Assembly (NCBI GenBank): GCA_030682715.1
Contig: JAUXNQ010000019.1
Coordinates: forward strand, 1-64,000
Reading direction: 5' to 3'
DNA length: 64,000 bases
DNA from: Methylotenera sp.
GTDB taxonomy: Bacteria > Pseudomonadota > Gammaproteobacteria > Burkholderiales > Methylophilaceae
Shown: in pieces, positions 1 through 10,007 of the stretch
Numbering within the stretch: position 1 is the first letter of the stretch
Layout of the letters: each line of letters begins with the position of its first letter
Notes under the pieces: model-generated
Databases searched by the model: none
Seen by the model: only the letters and a program-made list of their open reading frames with translations
Told to the model about the DNA's origin: nothing
Program-made: the position numbers and the translations under genes

Positions 1-1693
1 CTTTATTACGTGAGGATCTTACAAAAATACGCCAAGCTAACTGTTGTACGTCTGCATTGAACTGGTATTGATTATTCTCAAGCCCTCCACCCATTTCAAT
101 TCCATAAGGAACATACGCAACTTTTATACCTATAGTTGCCAGCTGAGTACTATGAAGCGCTGGAACACGAGTTGAATCATATGGGTTTTGCAAGAATGCG
201 ACATGAGGTTGAAACTCACGCAATACCAAATCAACATTTGTATCTGCATCAATGTTTTCGTTACGGCACAACATATCAAGTTGCGCCATATTGTCATCAC
301 TAGCAGACCCATGAATAAAGGCTGATTTAATTACCTTAACCTCAACACCATCAATCACCTTAAGTGATTGGAATACCGAACGCAATGATGTCCAAATAGG
401 TGCATACTGCAACACAAACAATATTCTCAAACTCTTTGATGGAACTTTACTAAGGGTTTTCTGATTATTAAAAGTCACTTCTGTCGATTTAGTACCAAAT
501 GACTTAAGCGCAGTTGCCAATGCCTCTAAATCAATTTCAAAATCGGCATGGTTAATATCATTCCAGTTGCCAGTATCAACGACCTTACCCAACACATAAA
601 CAAGCTGATGCCCAACGGCAAAAGCAATATTACTAAAGTACCAATAATTGACGACCTTAGCATCATTCATCAGTACGATAACTTTTGCACCCTCTGGTGC
701 CCACATCATGTTTAATAAGGCAGCGCCTGACGCGGCAACAATAATTTTCGCTCTACTAAAAACTCTAACTTGTTCTGTAAAACTTAACGTACTAGGGTCA
801 ATACTTACAAAGCCCTCTGACTCTAACTTTTGCTGTATTGCAACCTCATTCACGACGGAGCGTGCATGATATCGCCTGCCAGTAAATCTTCTTATAAAAA
901 TTTTGTCTGGTGCGTCTTCACAACCACTCTGTGCCAATAATTCAAGGAAATAGTTTCTAGTTGCTTTCAAAGCATCAGGGTGAAAAACAGCATGCTGAGG
1001 AGCAGCCATTTTATCTAATGCATCTGATCCAGTTGCATTAGGTCGTTGATATACAACATTAGCTACGGGGCTAACCCACAAGGCTTCTGGAAAGGAATTA
1101 AGCGATAAACTTTCAATTTTAATAAGTTGCTCATCCTTTACCCCAAGCAGATAAATTGCTTCCAACATACTAGAATAAGCCCGAGCATCTATCGCTATTT
1201 TATATCCAGAAAAATCAACACCACATTTTTTTATCAATACCAGTTGGGGTAAAAACTCCGTCATCCAATGCGCATAGTTATATGATCCATTACCGATCAA
1301 ACCAATTACTTTACAATCATATGATTGGCGCGACTTCAAGCTTCCATAACCAATTAAATTTTGGTCTGGTTTAATTAAACAAACCCCCTCAGCTTGTTCC
1401 CAAAGTTCCCAAATATCTGGAGAAAAGTATTGATGACAGACACTCTTATTTTGGATAATAGGAAAAGCTACGCCTCCTATAATTTTATAGTCGGTCACTT
1501 TTGTAAGATATACCGCAGGATGCTTTAAGATATAGCTATTTTTAACTGCCGTATTAGCGGATAACTCGCCAAATATAGGAATTGCTGGAGTCGTATATGT
1601 CACTTCATCAAGAAGTTTAACACCCTCAAATTTAAGAACAGCATCATTCACTGTACCTAGTTCGAATACCTCTACATTTTTACCATCATTCAT
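1..1693 (-). CDS. GT61-family glycosyltransferase with a second C-terminal domain (partial, runs off the left edge)
   Basis: An open frame runs from ATG at 1693 to the window edge (564 codons, no stop reached), so the C-terminus is missing. Residues about 120-400 look like the GT61/DUF563 capsular-polysaccharide glycosyltransferase family: an early HWMTEFLP segment near residue 131, a KIFIRR segment followed by a conserved NE, and the [15 protein letters not shown] segment near residue 316. From about residue 415 a new alpha/beta region begins ([13 protein letters not shown], later [11 protein letters not shown]) that resembles the N-terminal half of CDP-glycerol glycerophosphotransferase-like proteins; that second call is tentative. 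The start overlaps the end of the upstream acetyltransferase gene by 8 bases (ATGAATGA), so the two are translationally coupled. Role in surface glycan synthesis is inferred from family and neighbours. Confidence 0.7.
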   Translation of the reverse strand, partial: MNDGKNVEVFELGTVNDAVLKFEGVKLLDEVTYTTPAIPIFGELSANTAVKNSYILKHPAVYLTKVTDYKIIGGVAFPIIQNKSVCHQYFSPDIWELWEQAEGVCLIKPDQNLIGYGSLKSRQSYDCKVIGLIGNGSYNYAHWMTEFLPQLVLIKKCGVDFSGYKIAIDARAYSSMLEAIYLLGVKDEQLIKIESLSLNSFPEALWVSPVANVVYQRPNATGSDALDKMAAPQHAVFHPDALKATRNYFLELLAQSGCEDAPDKIFIRRFTGRRYHARSVVNEVAIQQKLESEGFVSIDPSTLSFTEQVRVFSRAKIIVAASGAALLNMMWAPEGAKVIVLMNDAKVVNYWYFSNIAFAVGHQLVYVLGKVVDTGNWNDINHADFEIDLEALATALKSFGTKSTEVTFNNQKTLSKVPSKSLRILFVLQYAPIWTSLRSVFQSLKVIDGVEVKVIKSAFIHGSASDDNMAQLDMLCRNENIDADTNVDLVLREFQPHVAFLQNPYDSTRVPALHSTQLATIGIKVAYVPYGIEMGGGLENNQYQFNADVQQLAWRIFVRSSRNK

Positions 1694-2159
1694 TATTCAT
1701 TACTTTTTTTATTAGCTTAGCAGGGTTCCCAGCTACGACCACATGATCAGCAACGTCTTTCGTCACCACTGAACCAGCACCTACAATTGCACCGACGCCA
1801 ACTCTAATGCCTGGCAATAGCACGGCCCCTCCTCCGATAGATGCACCTTTGCAAACAATTGTCTTTTCTAATGTAAATGCGGTGTTTTTAGATTTTGGGT
1901 ATCGATCATTAGTGAAAGTGACATTGGGTCCAATGAACGCATCATCTTCTATCGTGATGCCATCCCATAGATAGTTTCCGCATTTAATCGTGACATTATC
2001 ACCAATGACTACATCGTTCTCTATGAAACAATGTGCATTAATGTTGCTGTGTTTGCCTATTTTGGCATTAGCTAATATGACTGTGAATTGCCATACTTGT
2101 GCCCCCTCTCCGATATGTTCAGATTGGCAGTCGGCAAGCGGATGAATATTATTCGACAT
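1686..2159 (-). CDS. Hexapeptide-repeat (left-handed beta-helix) N-acetyltransferase
   Basis: The 157-residue protein is made almost entirely of hexapeptide repeats (IGEGAQV, IGKHSNI, IGDNVTI, IGPNVTF, IGGGAVL, VGAGSVV), the left-handed beta-helix acetyltransferase fold. The NDRYPKSK segment and the overall length match the WbpD/WlbB and QdtC/FdtC group, which acetylate 3-amino groups of nucleotide sugars used in O-antigen or glycan synthesis. The substrate cannot be decided from sequence alone. The gene lies between a very large glycosyltransferase upstream and a GT61 protein downstream, overlapping the latter by 8 bases, which supports a shared glycan pathway. It is A/T-rich like its neighbours. 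Confidence 0.82.
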   Translation of the reverse strand: MSNNIHPLADCQSEHIGEGAQVWQFTVILANAKIGKHSNINAHCFIENDVVIGDNVTIKCGNYLWDGITIEDDAFIGPNVTFTNDRYPKSKNTAFTLEKTIVCKGASIGGGAVLLPGIRVGVGAIVGAGSVVTKDVADHVVVAGNPAKLIKKVMNNE

Positions 2160-2217
2160 ATAAAACCCTAATCACTACAGCACATTGTTACTGGCATAAA
2201 TCAACTTAGTCTGATAC

Positions 2218-5200
2218 TTAAAGCGCATCACAAAGCTGTGTTAGTTTCTGTTTAAAAGCATCACTCGAACAGTTTGATAAATAGAACTGTCTAGATTGCC
2301 GAGAAAACTCCTCATGATTTGCCATCATGGTCTTTAAACCAGATGTAAGCTCAGCAATATTTGTCCAATTTAAGCCAATCTGCGCCTCTGCACCAACATA
2401 TAAATATCGTGGCGCATCTGCTGGCACATAAGCTAACAAGGGGTAGGCTGCACCTGATGCCTCTAAGTTAGACTTTCCACCAGGGGTTGGTGCCGATCCT
2501 AAGAATATATGCGCATCAATACTACATAAACCGTCCCATAGAGATGGCACATTACCCAAATACACAAATAGATTAATATCTATCGCCGCTTGTTGTAAGT
2601 CATTTTGAATCGTTTGAATCTGCTCTACCGAGAGTTCACCAAAATGGTAATGCTTTCCACCACAAACTTTCAAAGATTCAATGATAATTCGACTTAAACT
2701 CACTTCTCCCGTCATGGAAAACTTACCAGCTGAGCCAGCAGTTACGGTAGAAAATTGTTGAATAGGATAAACAAACTTTTTTACACCTAAATCATTTGAA
2801 GACGTAGGTAGAAAAATAACTGGTTTATTCAGGTCTTGAGCACATAGTTTAGCTATTGACTCAAACAGATCCACATGATTAAAGTGAGCCACTGTACACC
2901 CCAATGCTGGATTATGGTCCGCATGGTGCACAAAATAATACTGGGTATCTAATGTTTTTTGACACGCGGCTATTGCGACTGCATCCTCATGGTGAGATAA
3001 AACAAATACGTTTTTTGCACAACTATTGATAAAGGCTGCCAATCTTTTAGCTTTATCTAAATAAGCCTCGTTAGGCAATATCAATACAGGACATTTAATG
3101 AATGACGATGAAACCTGTTCAAACAAACGATTCTTTGCAAACCTGTCATAGACATCGGTAATGATTAAAATTGGATTTTCTACCGACTCCAAAATCTCTT
3201 GAATGACTTTAGTATGGCCACCGTAATTGTAAACTTCCGACGCAATCACGACATTTGCTAACTTACGATCCCGAGAAATAATACCAGTAATGTCCAGATT
3301 GATATTTTCTAATACTTGATCAAAATATGACGTAAATACTTTAGTGCCAACAAACTCTTTTTGAAGTTTGATGGCACTGATTGACTTATAAATCAGCGCT
3401 AAAATCTCATTTTGTTGTTGAGCGCTTTTTAATACCTCAATCGTTTTTTCAAATGCCGATAAATCCAGGTACGGAGAAATAGTACTTTTTAACTGCGCAC
3501 TATTCTTATGAAGGTCAATCTCATTGAGATTAGTGCTTAACATTTCAGTCAGACATTGTGTGATTACCTCGTTTGAACACAATGGATTGATTGCAACTGG
3601 CTGTTCTTTAAATTCGACTTTTGGAGATTCAATCTTTTGAGATTCAATTTTTTCTAAAAAATCTGCTGCAATGATTTGCGCAGTTTCTGTTGTTAATCCA
3701 AACTTCTGACCCAACTCCAGAGCTTCTAATATCGTTGCAACATCTGCAGACTGCATGAGCGCATCAATGTATGTTACCCAATATTGCTCGTCTTCTGGTT
3801 TACATTGCACCGCTTTTTCAAGATGCGGCAATGCTGTATCAACACCATTCAGATTAAACTCAACAATCCCTAAATGATAATTAGCCTCTGCGTTATCAGG
3901 TTGGATATTCAAAACCTCTTGATATAAAAGCGCGGCTTGCTCTAGTTCGCCTGCTGCTTCATGGCGCTCCGCCATCTGCATCACTTCAAGCATGGCATGT
4001 TGTAATGCAATTTGTTGTGAACTTCCACTTTCCCACTTGTTAAAATATAGTTGGCATTTCTGCGCCCAATGTGGCGAGCCAAATGCACCTTTACTTTGAT
4101 GGGTTAGTTTTATTGACCAGGTACCTAAGCTTAAACCCGCTTCCCTAGCACTTCTGCAAAAATCTACATCGTAAAGATGGAAGTCAAACTGATGGTCAAA
4201 TCGAACATGTGCTCCATTCAGTGCTGATTTTGTAGTGGCAATAAATACACCGTCTAGCAATTCACATGCAGCTGGTACGTCACCGTAAAACTTATCTTCG
4301 CCAAAAGCATGTAGGCCATGCCATACGGTTCCACTTAAGTATTCAGGTTCATCCCAATTTAGCGCTGTATCTACAAAGAGCCAAGCAGGCTGGTTAGGTA
4401 ATCTACGCTTGTTACCTGCAACACCAATGACATCAAAGCGCTCAAGCCCAGCAATTAGTGTATCGACAAAGTTAGCTTCATCGATCCATACATCATCATG
4501 AACAAACACAAGAATAGCGCTATCATCAGCTTGCTCAATCGCCTGATTAAACACGTCAGAAAGCCCTAATGTGTTATTAAAAGCAATACTTGCTGACATA
4601 CCGCTATCTTGTTTCAAATGGCGCTGCAATGAAAGGCCGAGTGCGGATTTATTCCAAAATTCTGATTCTGAATATCGCGTCGCGCTCACAATTTGCACAT
4701 GACGACCTTGGTGAGCTTTCATCTTCTGCTCATAAGCCTCTCTCGTTAAGGCTTTGTACTGTACTTCAATATTCGGCGATACAATGTCTGGCACTACATT
4801 ACTAGCATCAGCCGCAGGATAATACTCATGCCACATTTCCCATAATGCAATTTCCATGTTTTTTGCAAATCGCTCTGCATCAAACAAGGGTGAAGCAAGC
4901 ACTTGTGCTCGGAGTTTTGCTCTTAAATTAGCAAGCTGATTCAAGTCACTGCAAAGTGCCAAGGCTGCATTCAAATAGTCAACTTTAGTTTCAGCCACCC
5001 AATCTGCAAGGCCTGCAGCACTGAGCATACTGGCACCTTGCCTTGCAATTAAGCTATCTCCCGCAAGCGTTAAGGTAGGAACGCCCATCCATAAAGCTTC
5101 GCAAGTTGTCGTGCCCCCAGGGTAAGGGAATGTATCTAATATGACATCCACTTCATGATGCGCTACAAAATAAGCCTCGCGGGATACCGAACCTAAAAAT

Positions 5201-7299
5201 ATCAGCCTATCTGCACTAATCCCTAATTTAGCAAATCGGGCGACCATATCCGCCGTCACATCAGCATCACCAAAAGATTTACATTGCCAACGTAGCTTAG
5301 CATCAGGCAAAGCAAGCATCACCTCTGCCCACAGCGCCAATACATCGTCACCTGCTTTTGCCAAAGTTTGGAAACTGGCAAAAGTGATATAGCCATTTGT
5401 GAGGGCAGGCAAAGCTGACACATCAGTCGCTACATGAGGTGCCGTGAAGCACAGCCGAGTATCTGGTAAATATTTAACTTTTTCTACAAAGTGAGCATAA
5501 TGCGCTGCTGGCACACCGACTTCATCAGCAATAAAGTAATCTACGGTACTCATACCCGTAGTCGCAAAATACCCAAGCCAGCTCACTTGTATTGGGGCTG
5601 GCTTCCAAGCAAGAATTTGTAAGCGATTGCCAGAGGTATGTCCCGAAAGATCCAATAAAATATCAATACCATCATTATGAATCAACTCAGCTGCTGCTTG
5701 ATCTGTTAAGCCAACCAAAGACTTCCAGTGAGCAAAGTTTGGTTTAAGTCTGCCAGTAAAAGCATCTTCACGGATATCCGTTAAATATGCAGTAAGCTCA
5801 AACTGGGAGAAATCAACATTTCGAACCCAATTCTCCAGAAAGTAAGCAACTGGATGCTGGCGCAGATCACCAGACATTAAACCAATACGTAATCGCGGAC
5901 TATTTGGATGAGATTGCCAAGTGGTGTACGCTTGCGCTACCTTGCTGGTGACGACATTGTCGAACTCAAGCGCCTGTTGTAAACGATATTCGGCACTATG
6001 GTGACCAGAGTAATTCATGGCAAATAATAAGTTACTTCTCGCCTTGTTTGAAGCAGGGTCATATTTTAGTGCTTCAAAGCACTCATACTCAGCTTCTTGC
6101 AAACGACCTTGTGCAATATAGTTTGTACACAAATTAATATGTGCATTCACATACTCAGGAGAAATCTCCAAAGCCTTCTTAAGCGACACCTCAGCCTTCT
6201 TAATTTGCCCAAGCGCAGCTAAAGTCAGGCCTAAATTACTATAAAGCAAAGCTTCGCTAGGATGTAGTGCTATCGACTTATCAAAAGCAAGTTCAGCCTC
6301 TTGGTAACGCTCCATTCTATGTAAAGCAAGACCTAAGTTGTTATAGGCCAACCAATAGTCTGGGTCTAGCTCCAAAGCACGTCGATAACATATTTCGGCT
6401 TCTGAAAAAAAACCTTGATCAACTTTTGCCAAACCAAGGTCCACATGCACATCTTTACGTGATTGATCAATCGATAGTGCTTGAATAAAATACGGAATCG
6501 ACTCTGGAACCCTCCCCAACGTCCTTAAATAGACTGCCATTTTGACAGTTGCATCCACTGAATCAGGATATGCTAAAATGGCAGCTTGTATACACGCTTC
6601 CACCTCAGCCAATCTATCCGCCGCATGTAACAAATCGGCAAGATTACTATAAGCCTCAAATTCCGCACCAATTTCAACCGCCCTCTTAAAACTGTCTTCT
6701 GCATCTTGCATCAGCCCTAGCGCTTTTGATACAGCACCTAATCCAATGTGGGCCGCAACAAAATCTGGTTGTATTTTCAACACTTTCTGATAGCAATCTT
6801 TTGCCTCAGCAAAGTGGCTTTGCTCGTAAAGTACATGCGCTAAGTTATCTAAAATCCAAATATTATTAACATCAAAACGTAATGCATTTTTATAGCTTTG
6901 TTCGGCCTCTTCTAATAAGTCCTGTTTTTTTAGGACATTACCTAAGTTGTAATGGGCCTGTGCAAAACTAGGATTAAGCTGAATCGCCTTTTGATAGCAA
7001 ACAACCGCTGAATCTAGCTGCTGTTGGTCATAGAAACAGTTACCCAAGTTATATTGAGCTTCATAATCATTGGGTAAAAATAGTGCGGCATTTTTTAATG
7101 CCTGAAGTGCTTGATCGACAGCGCCTTGATTTTGATAGACTGCTCCAAGCACTTTCCAAGCAAATCCATGCTTAGGATAATGCTCAGCCATCGTTGAGGC
7201 TAAAGCCAAGGCTTCTGGAAATTTTCTTTGATTAAATAACGCTAATAACGCGTCCATTTCTTCTAAAGTAGGGTTTGTATTATTTTTAGTTTTAACCAT
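2218..7299 (-). CDS. Giant TPR protein with GT41 (OGT/SPINDLY-like), GT2-like and GT-B-like glycosyltransferase domains
   Basis: This 1693-residue protein has a run of TPR motifs over residues about 10-450, then a GT41 domain like O-GlcNAc transferase over about 470-830 (GLMSGDLRQHPVAYF near 473, GGTTTCEALWMGVPTLT near 726). A GT2-like segment follows over about 850-1090 with a VFVHDDVWID motif near 933, then two or three more TPRs (about 1100-1185), and a C-terminal region over about 1330-1690 that looks like a GT-B glycosyltransferase (early YNYGGHTK, late APTPGGKSNLEASG). No signal peptide is visible, so it probably acts in the cytoplasm. Known bacterial GT41 enzymes glycosylate proteins, but the acceptor here is unknown. 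ATG at 7299 is the only good start. It is followed 58 bases later by an acetyltransferase gene on the same strand. Confidence 0.85.
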   Translation of the reverse strand: MVKTKNNTNPTLEEMDALLALFNQRKFPEALALASTMAEHYPKHGFAWKVLGAVYQNQGAVDQALQALKNAALFLPNDYEAQYNLGNCFYDQQQLDSAVVCYQKAIQLNPSFAQAHYNLGNVLKKQDLLEEAEQSYKNALRFDVNNIWILDNLAHVLYEQSHFAEAKDCYQKVLKIQPDFVAAHIGLGAVSKALGLMQDAEDSFKRAVEIGAEFEAYSNLADLLHAADRLAEVEACIQAAILAYPDSVDATVKMAVYLRTLGRVPESIPYFIQALSIDQSRKDVHVDLGLAKVDQGFFSEAEICYRRALELDPDYWLAYNNLGLALHRMERYQEAELAFDKSIALHPSEALLYSNLGLTLAALGQIKKAEVSLKKALEISPEYVNAHINLCTNYIAQGRLQEAEYECFEALKYDPASNKARSNLLFAMNYSGHHSAEYRLQQALEFDNVVTSKVAQAYTTWQSHPNSPRLRIGLMSGDLRQHPVAYFLENWVRNVDFSQFELTAYLTDIREDAFTGRLKPNFAHWKSLVGLTDQAAAELIHNDGIDILLDLSGHTSGNRLQILAWKPAPIQVSWLGYFATTGMSTVDYFIADEVGVPAAHYAHFVEKVKYLPDTRLCFTAPHVATDVSALPALTNGYITFASFQTLAKAGDDVLALWAEVMLALPDAKLRWQCKSFGDADVTADMVARFAKLGISADRLIFLGSVSREAYFVAHHEVDVILDTFPYPGGTTTCEALWMGVPTLTLAGDSLIARQGASMLSAAGLADWVAETKVDYLNAALALCSDLNQLANLRAKLRAQVLASPLFDAERFAKNMEIALWEMWHEYYPAADASNVVPDIVSPNIEVQYKALTREAYEQKMKAHQGRHVQIVSATRYSESEFWNKSALGLSLQRHLKQDSGMSASIAFNNTLGLSDVFNQAIEQADDSAILVFVHDDVWIDEANFVDTLIAGLERFDVIGVAGNKRRLPNQPAWLFVDTALNWDEPEYLSGTVWHGLHAFGEDKFYGDVPAACELLDGVFIATTKSALNGAHVRFDHQFDFHLYDVDFCRSAREAGLSLGTWSIKLTHQSKGAFGSPHWAQKCQLYFNKWESGSSQQIALQHAMLEVMQMAERHEAAGELEQAALLYQEVLNIQPDNAEANYHLGIVEFNLNGVDTALPHLEKAVQCKPEDEQYWVTYIDALMQSADVATILEALELGQKFGLTTETAQIIAADFLEKIESQKIESPKVEFKEQPVAINPLCSNEVITQCLTEMLSTNLNEIDLHKNSAQLKSTISPYLDLSAFEKTIEVLKSAQQQNEILALIYKSISAIKLQKEFVGTKVFTSYFDQVLENINLDITGIISRDRKLANVVIASEVYNYGGHTKVIQEILESVENPILIITDVYDRFAKNRLFEQVSSSFIKCPVLILPNEAYLDKAKRLAAFINSCAKNVFVLSHHEDAVAIAACQKTLDTQYYFVHHADHNPALGCTVAHFNHVDLFESIAKLCAQDLNKPVIFLPTSSNDLGVKKFVYPIQQFSTVTAGSAGKFSMTGEVSLSRIIIESLKVCGGKHYHFGELSVEQIQTIQNDLQQAAIDINLFVYLGNVPSLWDGLCSIDAHIFLGSAPTPGGKSNLEASGAAYPLLAYVPADAPRYLYVGAEAQIGLNWTNIAELTSGLKTMMANHEEFSRQSRQFYLSNCSSDAFKQKLTQLCDAL

Positions 7300-7493
7300 T
7301 ATCCCAGGCAGTCAGCGATAGTTTTAACAAGAAAATAGCAATATAACATGCGATAACTGCTAGTTTTTAGATGAATACATTATTCATGAACTACAACACG
7401 CTTGATATTTAAAACAAATACACAAAAGTAGCTCACTTCTAGCAACAGAAACAAGCTGCCCTTACAATGACATCATACCCATCGTTTGCACTA

Positions 7494-8141
7494 TTAACTT
7501 ACTAAATTATGCTTAAAAGCATAATGCGTTAGTTCTGCATTATGCTTAAGCTGCATTTTTTCAAGCAATCGTGTGCGATACATGCTGACAGTTTTCACAG
7601 AAAGCGAGAGCTTATTTGCTACATCTGTCACAGATAATCCAGAAGCAATCATGATAAATGTTTGGTATTCTCGATCAGAAAGCAACTCATGCGGTGCTTT
7701 TTGATCATCTCGTCCAATCTGATTCGCTAATATCTCGGCCACTTCAGGTGTAATGTATTTTTTACCCTTAGCCACAGTGTGGATCGCATTCACCAACTCT
7801 GAAGAGGCACTCTGTTTACACAAATATCCTGCCGCACCTGACTTTAGAGCCCGAATAGCATATTCATCCTCTCGGTGCATTGATAACATCAATACTGCGA
7901 TATGACTATTCTCACGCTTTATGTATTTAAGCGCCTCTATGCCACTTCTATCTGGCAGTGAAATATCCAGCAATAAAACATCAGCATCAGGCTGCGAGCC
8001 CAACTTGATTGCCTCATTAGCGTTTTGGGCTTCTGCAATCACTAATATGTCATCCGTTTCAGACAGAATTTGCTTGAGGCCAGCTCTTAAAATTGCATGA
8101 TCATCCGCGATAATGACTTTTATTTTAGATTTTTTACTCAT
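7494..8141 (-). CDS. NarL/FixJ-family response regulator
   Basis: The protein of 215 residues has an N-terminal receiver domain with the acidic pair (IIADDHAILR), the phospho-acceptor Asp in LLLDISLP, and the conserved Lys in YLCK. The C-terminus has a LuxR-type helix-turn-helix (LSDREYQTFIMIASGLSVTDVANKLSLS region). It is therefore a DNA-binding partner of the histidine kinase encoded immediately upstream on the same strand, 93 bases away. ATG at 8141 is preferred; a GTG directly before it would add one residue. The regulated genes cannot be read from the sequence. The 194-base gap downstream, to the giant glycosyltransferase, shows no clear terminator. Confidence 0.9.
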   Translation of the reverse strand: MSKKSKIKVIIADDHAILRAGLKQILSETDDILVIAEAQNANEAIKLGSQPDADVLLLDISLPDRSGIEALKYIKRENSHIAVLMLSMHREDEYAIRALKSGAAGYLCKQSASSELVNAIHTVAKGKKYITPEVAEILANQIGRDDQKAPHELLSDREYQTFIMIASGLSVTDVANKLSLSVKTVSMYRTRLLEKMQLKHNAELTHYAFKHNLVS

Positions 8142-8234
8142 CACTCACACCATCGTTTCATTTTTGAACAACAATTCACGCAAAGCTCATTGCATACACA
8201 CGTAATAAGATTTTTAGCAAAAAATCTTCAGCTA

Positions 8235-9734
8235 CTACTCTATGGGCAATGTGACCGTAATAGCAGTGCCTTTTTCTGCAAGTTTATCAATATCAAAGCT
8301 ACCATATAAGGCAGCAACTCGCTCTTGCATCCCTCTTAAACCAAAAGAGTTAGGTTTATAAGTATCTGCAAAATCGATCCCAACGCCATTATCACTAATT
8401 TTCATGATTATTTCACCATAATGTAGATTCAACTCTACATTCACAGCCGTTGCATTAGCATGCTTCGCAATATTAGACATCGACTCTTGGCAAATCCGAA
8501 ACAAAGTAATGGCCTGATCAGGCGTCACCATAATCTCTGATTGATTGGTCGTAAAAGTACACGACACACCCACTTGCTTTTCAAACTCTTTAGCCTGCCA
8601 CTCGAGCGCTGCAACAATACCTAAATCTAATATATTAGGCCTTAAATCACTCGATATTTTATGGATAGCTTCAAATGTATTATCTACTATAGACTCTAAA
8701 CCTTTTGCCTGCTCAACAGAAACTGTCTGGCCTGCTGTTAATCGATTAATGATAGATGCCAAACTAATTTTAATGGCCGTTAAATTACCCCCTAAATCAT
8801 CATGAATCTCTCGAGCGATTCTAGTACGCTCTAACTCTTTAATTTGATTCATGTGCACAGTGAGTCGGGCCAACTCATGGCGCGATTCTTGTAGCTCATA
8901 CTTTTCATTTCTGCTTTGCGTGATATTAATCATAATACCAACCCATTGAATGACACCATCATTTAAAACTTTAGGGATTGCTCGCAGATTAATCCATTTA
9001 TTATCCTGCCAATCATTAATCCATACCCTCCCCTCCCAATCTAACTGAGTAAGCTCATCTGCAGAAAGTTTTAAACGCTTTCTTAATGAGGCTCTATCTC
9101 TTGGGTTCATCATGGCAAAAAATAGCTTTGATTCCTGCATCAAATCAGATGCATTCAAACCTAGCAATGCTTTACAAGCGTCACTAAGGTAGCTAAAAAC
9201 AACATCACCTTTAGGATCAAGCTGTAACTGAAAAACCAAGCCTGGCGTATTCGAAATAATAGCCTCTACCCTAGACTCACTATCCATTAAAACTTGATTA
9301 AAATTACTTTTACACTCGCGACAATCACTCACTGATATTGGCAAAAAATTATTTTTAATGATTAATAAAAATGTTTTCTGCGCTAACACAATCAACTTAA
9401 CACGTAACTGATCATGGCCTTTGTGTCCGATTACAGGCATCTGATCCTGCATCAATCGTAAGAATTTTGTGTCATTTCGATGAGCGTACAAATGTGCTCT
9501 CAAAGTTGTTTTACTCACACCAAGTACATCTAAAAGCTTATGTGCTTGCAACTCATGCAAGTCACAACTTGTATTATTTAACGCGCTTTGATTGGCATAA
9601 ATAAGCTTCATATCCGAAGCATCTAGGAGATAAACTTCATCCGCGATTGCATGAAATAGTTCATTCAGGAGTTGTGGGTTCTCATTTAAAAATATAGGTA
9701 GAGACTCTTGAGGCACTTTAATCGAAACAGTCAT
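8235..9734 (-). CDS. PAS-containing sensor histidine kinase (HisKA_3, NarL-system type)
   Basis: The protein is 499 residues from ATG 9734, preceded by AAGG at a usable distance; a TTG 42 bases further upstream is possible but less likely. Two PAS-like regions fill the N-terminal 280 residues, with no transmembrane helix, so it should be a cytoplasmic sensor. The dimerisation segment carries the phospho-accepting His in REIHDDLGGNLTAIK, and the HATPase end has SNIAKHANA and DNGVGID. HisKA_3 kinases pair with LuxR-type regulators, and exactly such a regulator follows. The signal sensed is not evident. A CRECKSNF segment after the first PAS region is a CxxC that could bind metal or respond to redox, but that is speculative. 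Confidence 0.88.
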   Translation of the reverse strand: MTVSIKVPQESLPIFLNENPQLLNELFHAIADEVYLLDASDMKLIYANQSALNNTSCDLHELQAHKLLDVLGVSKTTLRAHLYAHRNDTKFLRLMQDQMPVIGHKGHDQLRVKLIVLAQKTFLLIIKNNFLPISVSDCRECKSNFNQVLMDSESRVEAIISNTPGLVFQLQLDPKGDVVFSYLSDACKALLGLNASDLMQESKLFFAMMNPRDRASLRKRLKLSADELTQLDWEGRVWINDWQDNKWINLRAIPKVLNDGVIQWVGIMINITQSRNEKYELQESRHELARLTVHMNQIKELERTRIAREIHDDLGGNLTAIKISLASIINRLTAGQTVSVEQAKGLESIVDNTFEAIHKISSDLRPNILDLGIVAALEWQAKEFEKQVGVSCTFTTNQSEIMVTPDQAITLFRICQESMSNIAKHANATAVNVELNLHYGEIIMKISDNGVGIDFADTYKPNSFGLRGMQERVAALYGSFDIDKLAEKGTAITVTLPIE

Positions 9735-10007
9735 TTGATTAAACCTTACATTTTCAATGAATGAGAAAAATACCAAATTGCAAAAATAAGCTTAGGCATA
9801 AAACTTATTATACATTTAAGTATTCATACAAAAGACCTAGGTATGACTCAAAGTGCTACTATTGACTATTGAGTTGATACTTAGATTTTTATTTTTACAT
9901 TCAAAGTGATTGATTGTATATCTCAGAAAAAACACCTATACACTTTTTTTCTTACCCATTTTTAAGTCATAATTATGGGGTGTTTTAAAACTAACCGATG
10001 AGAAAAC

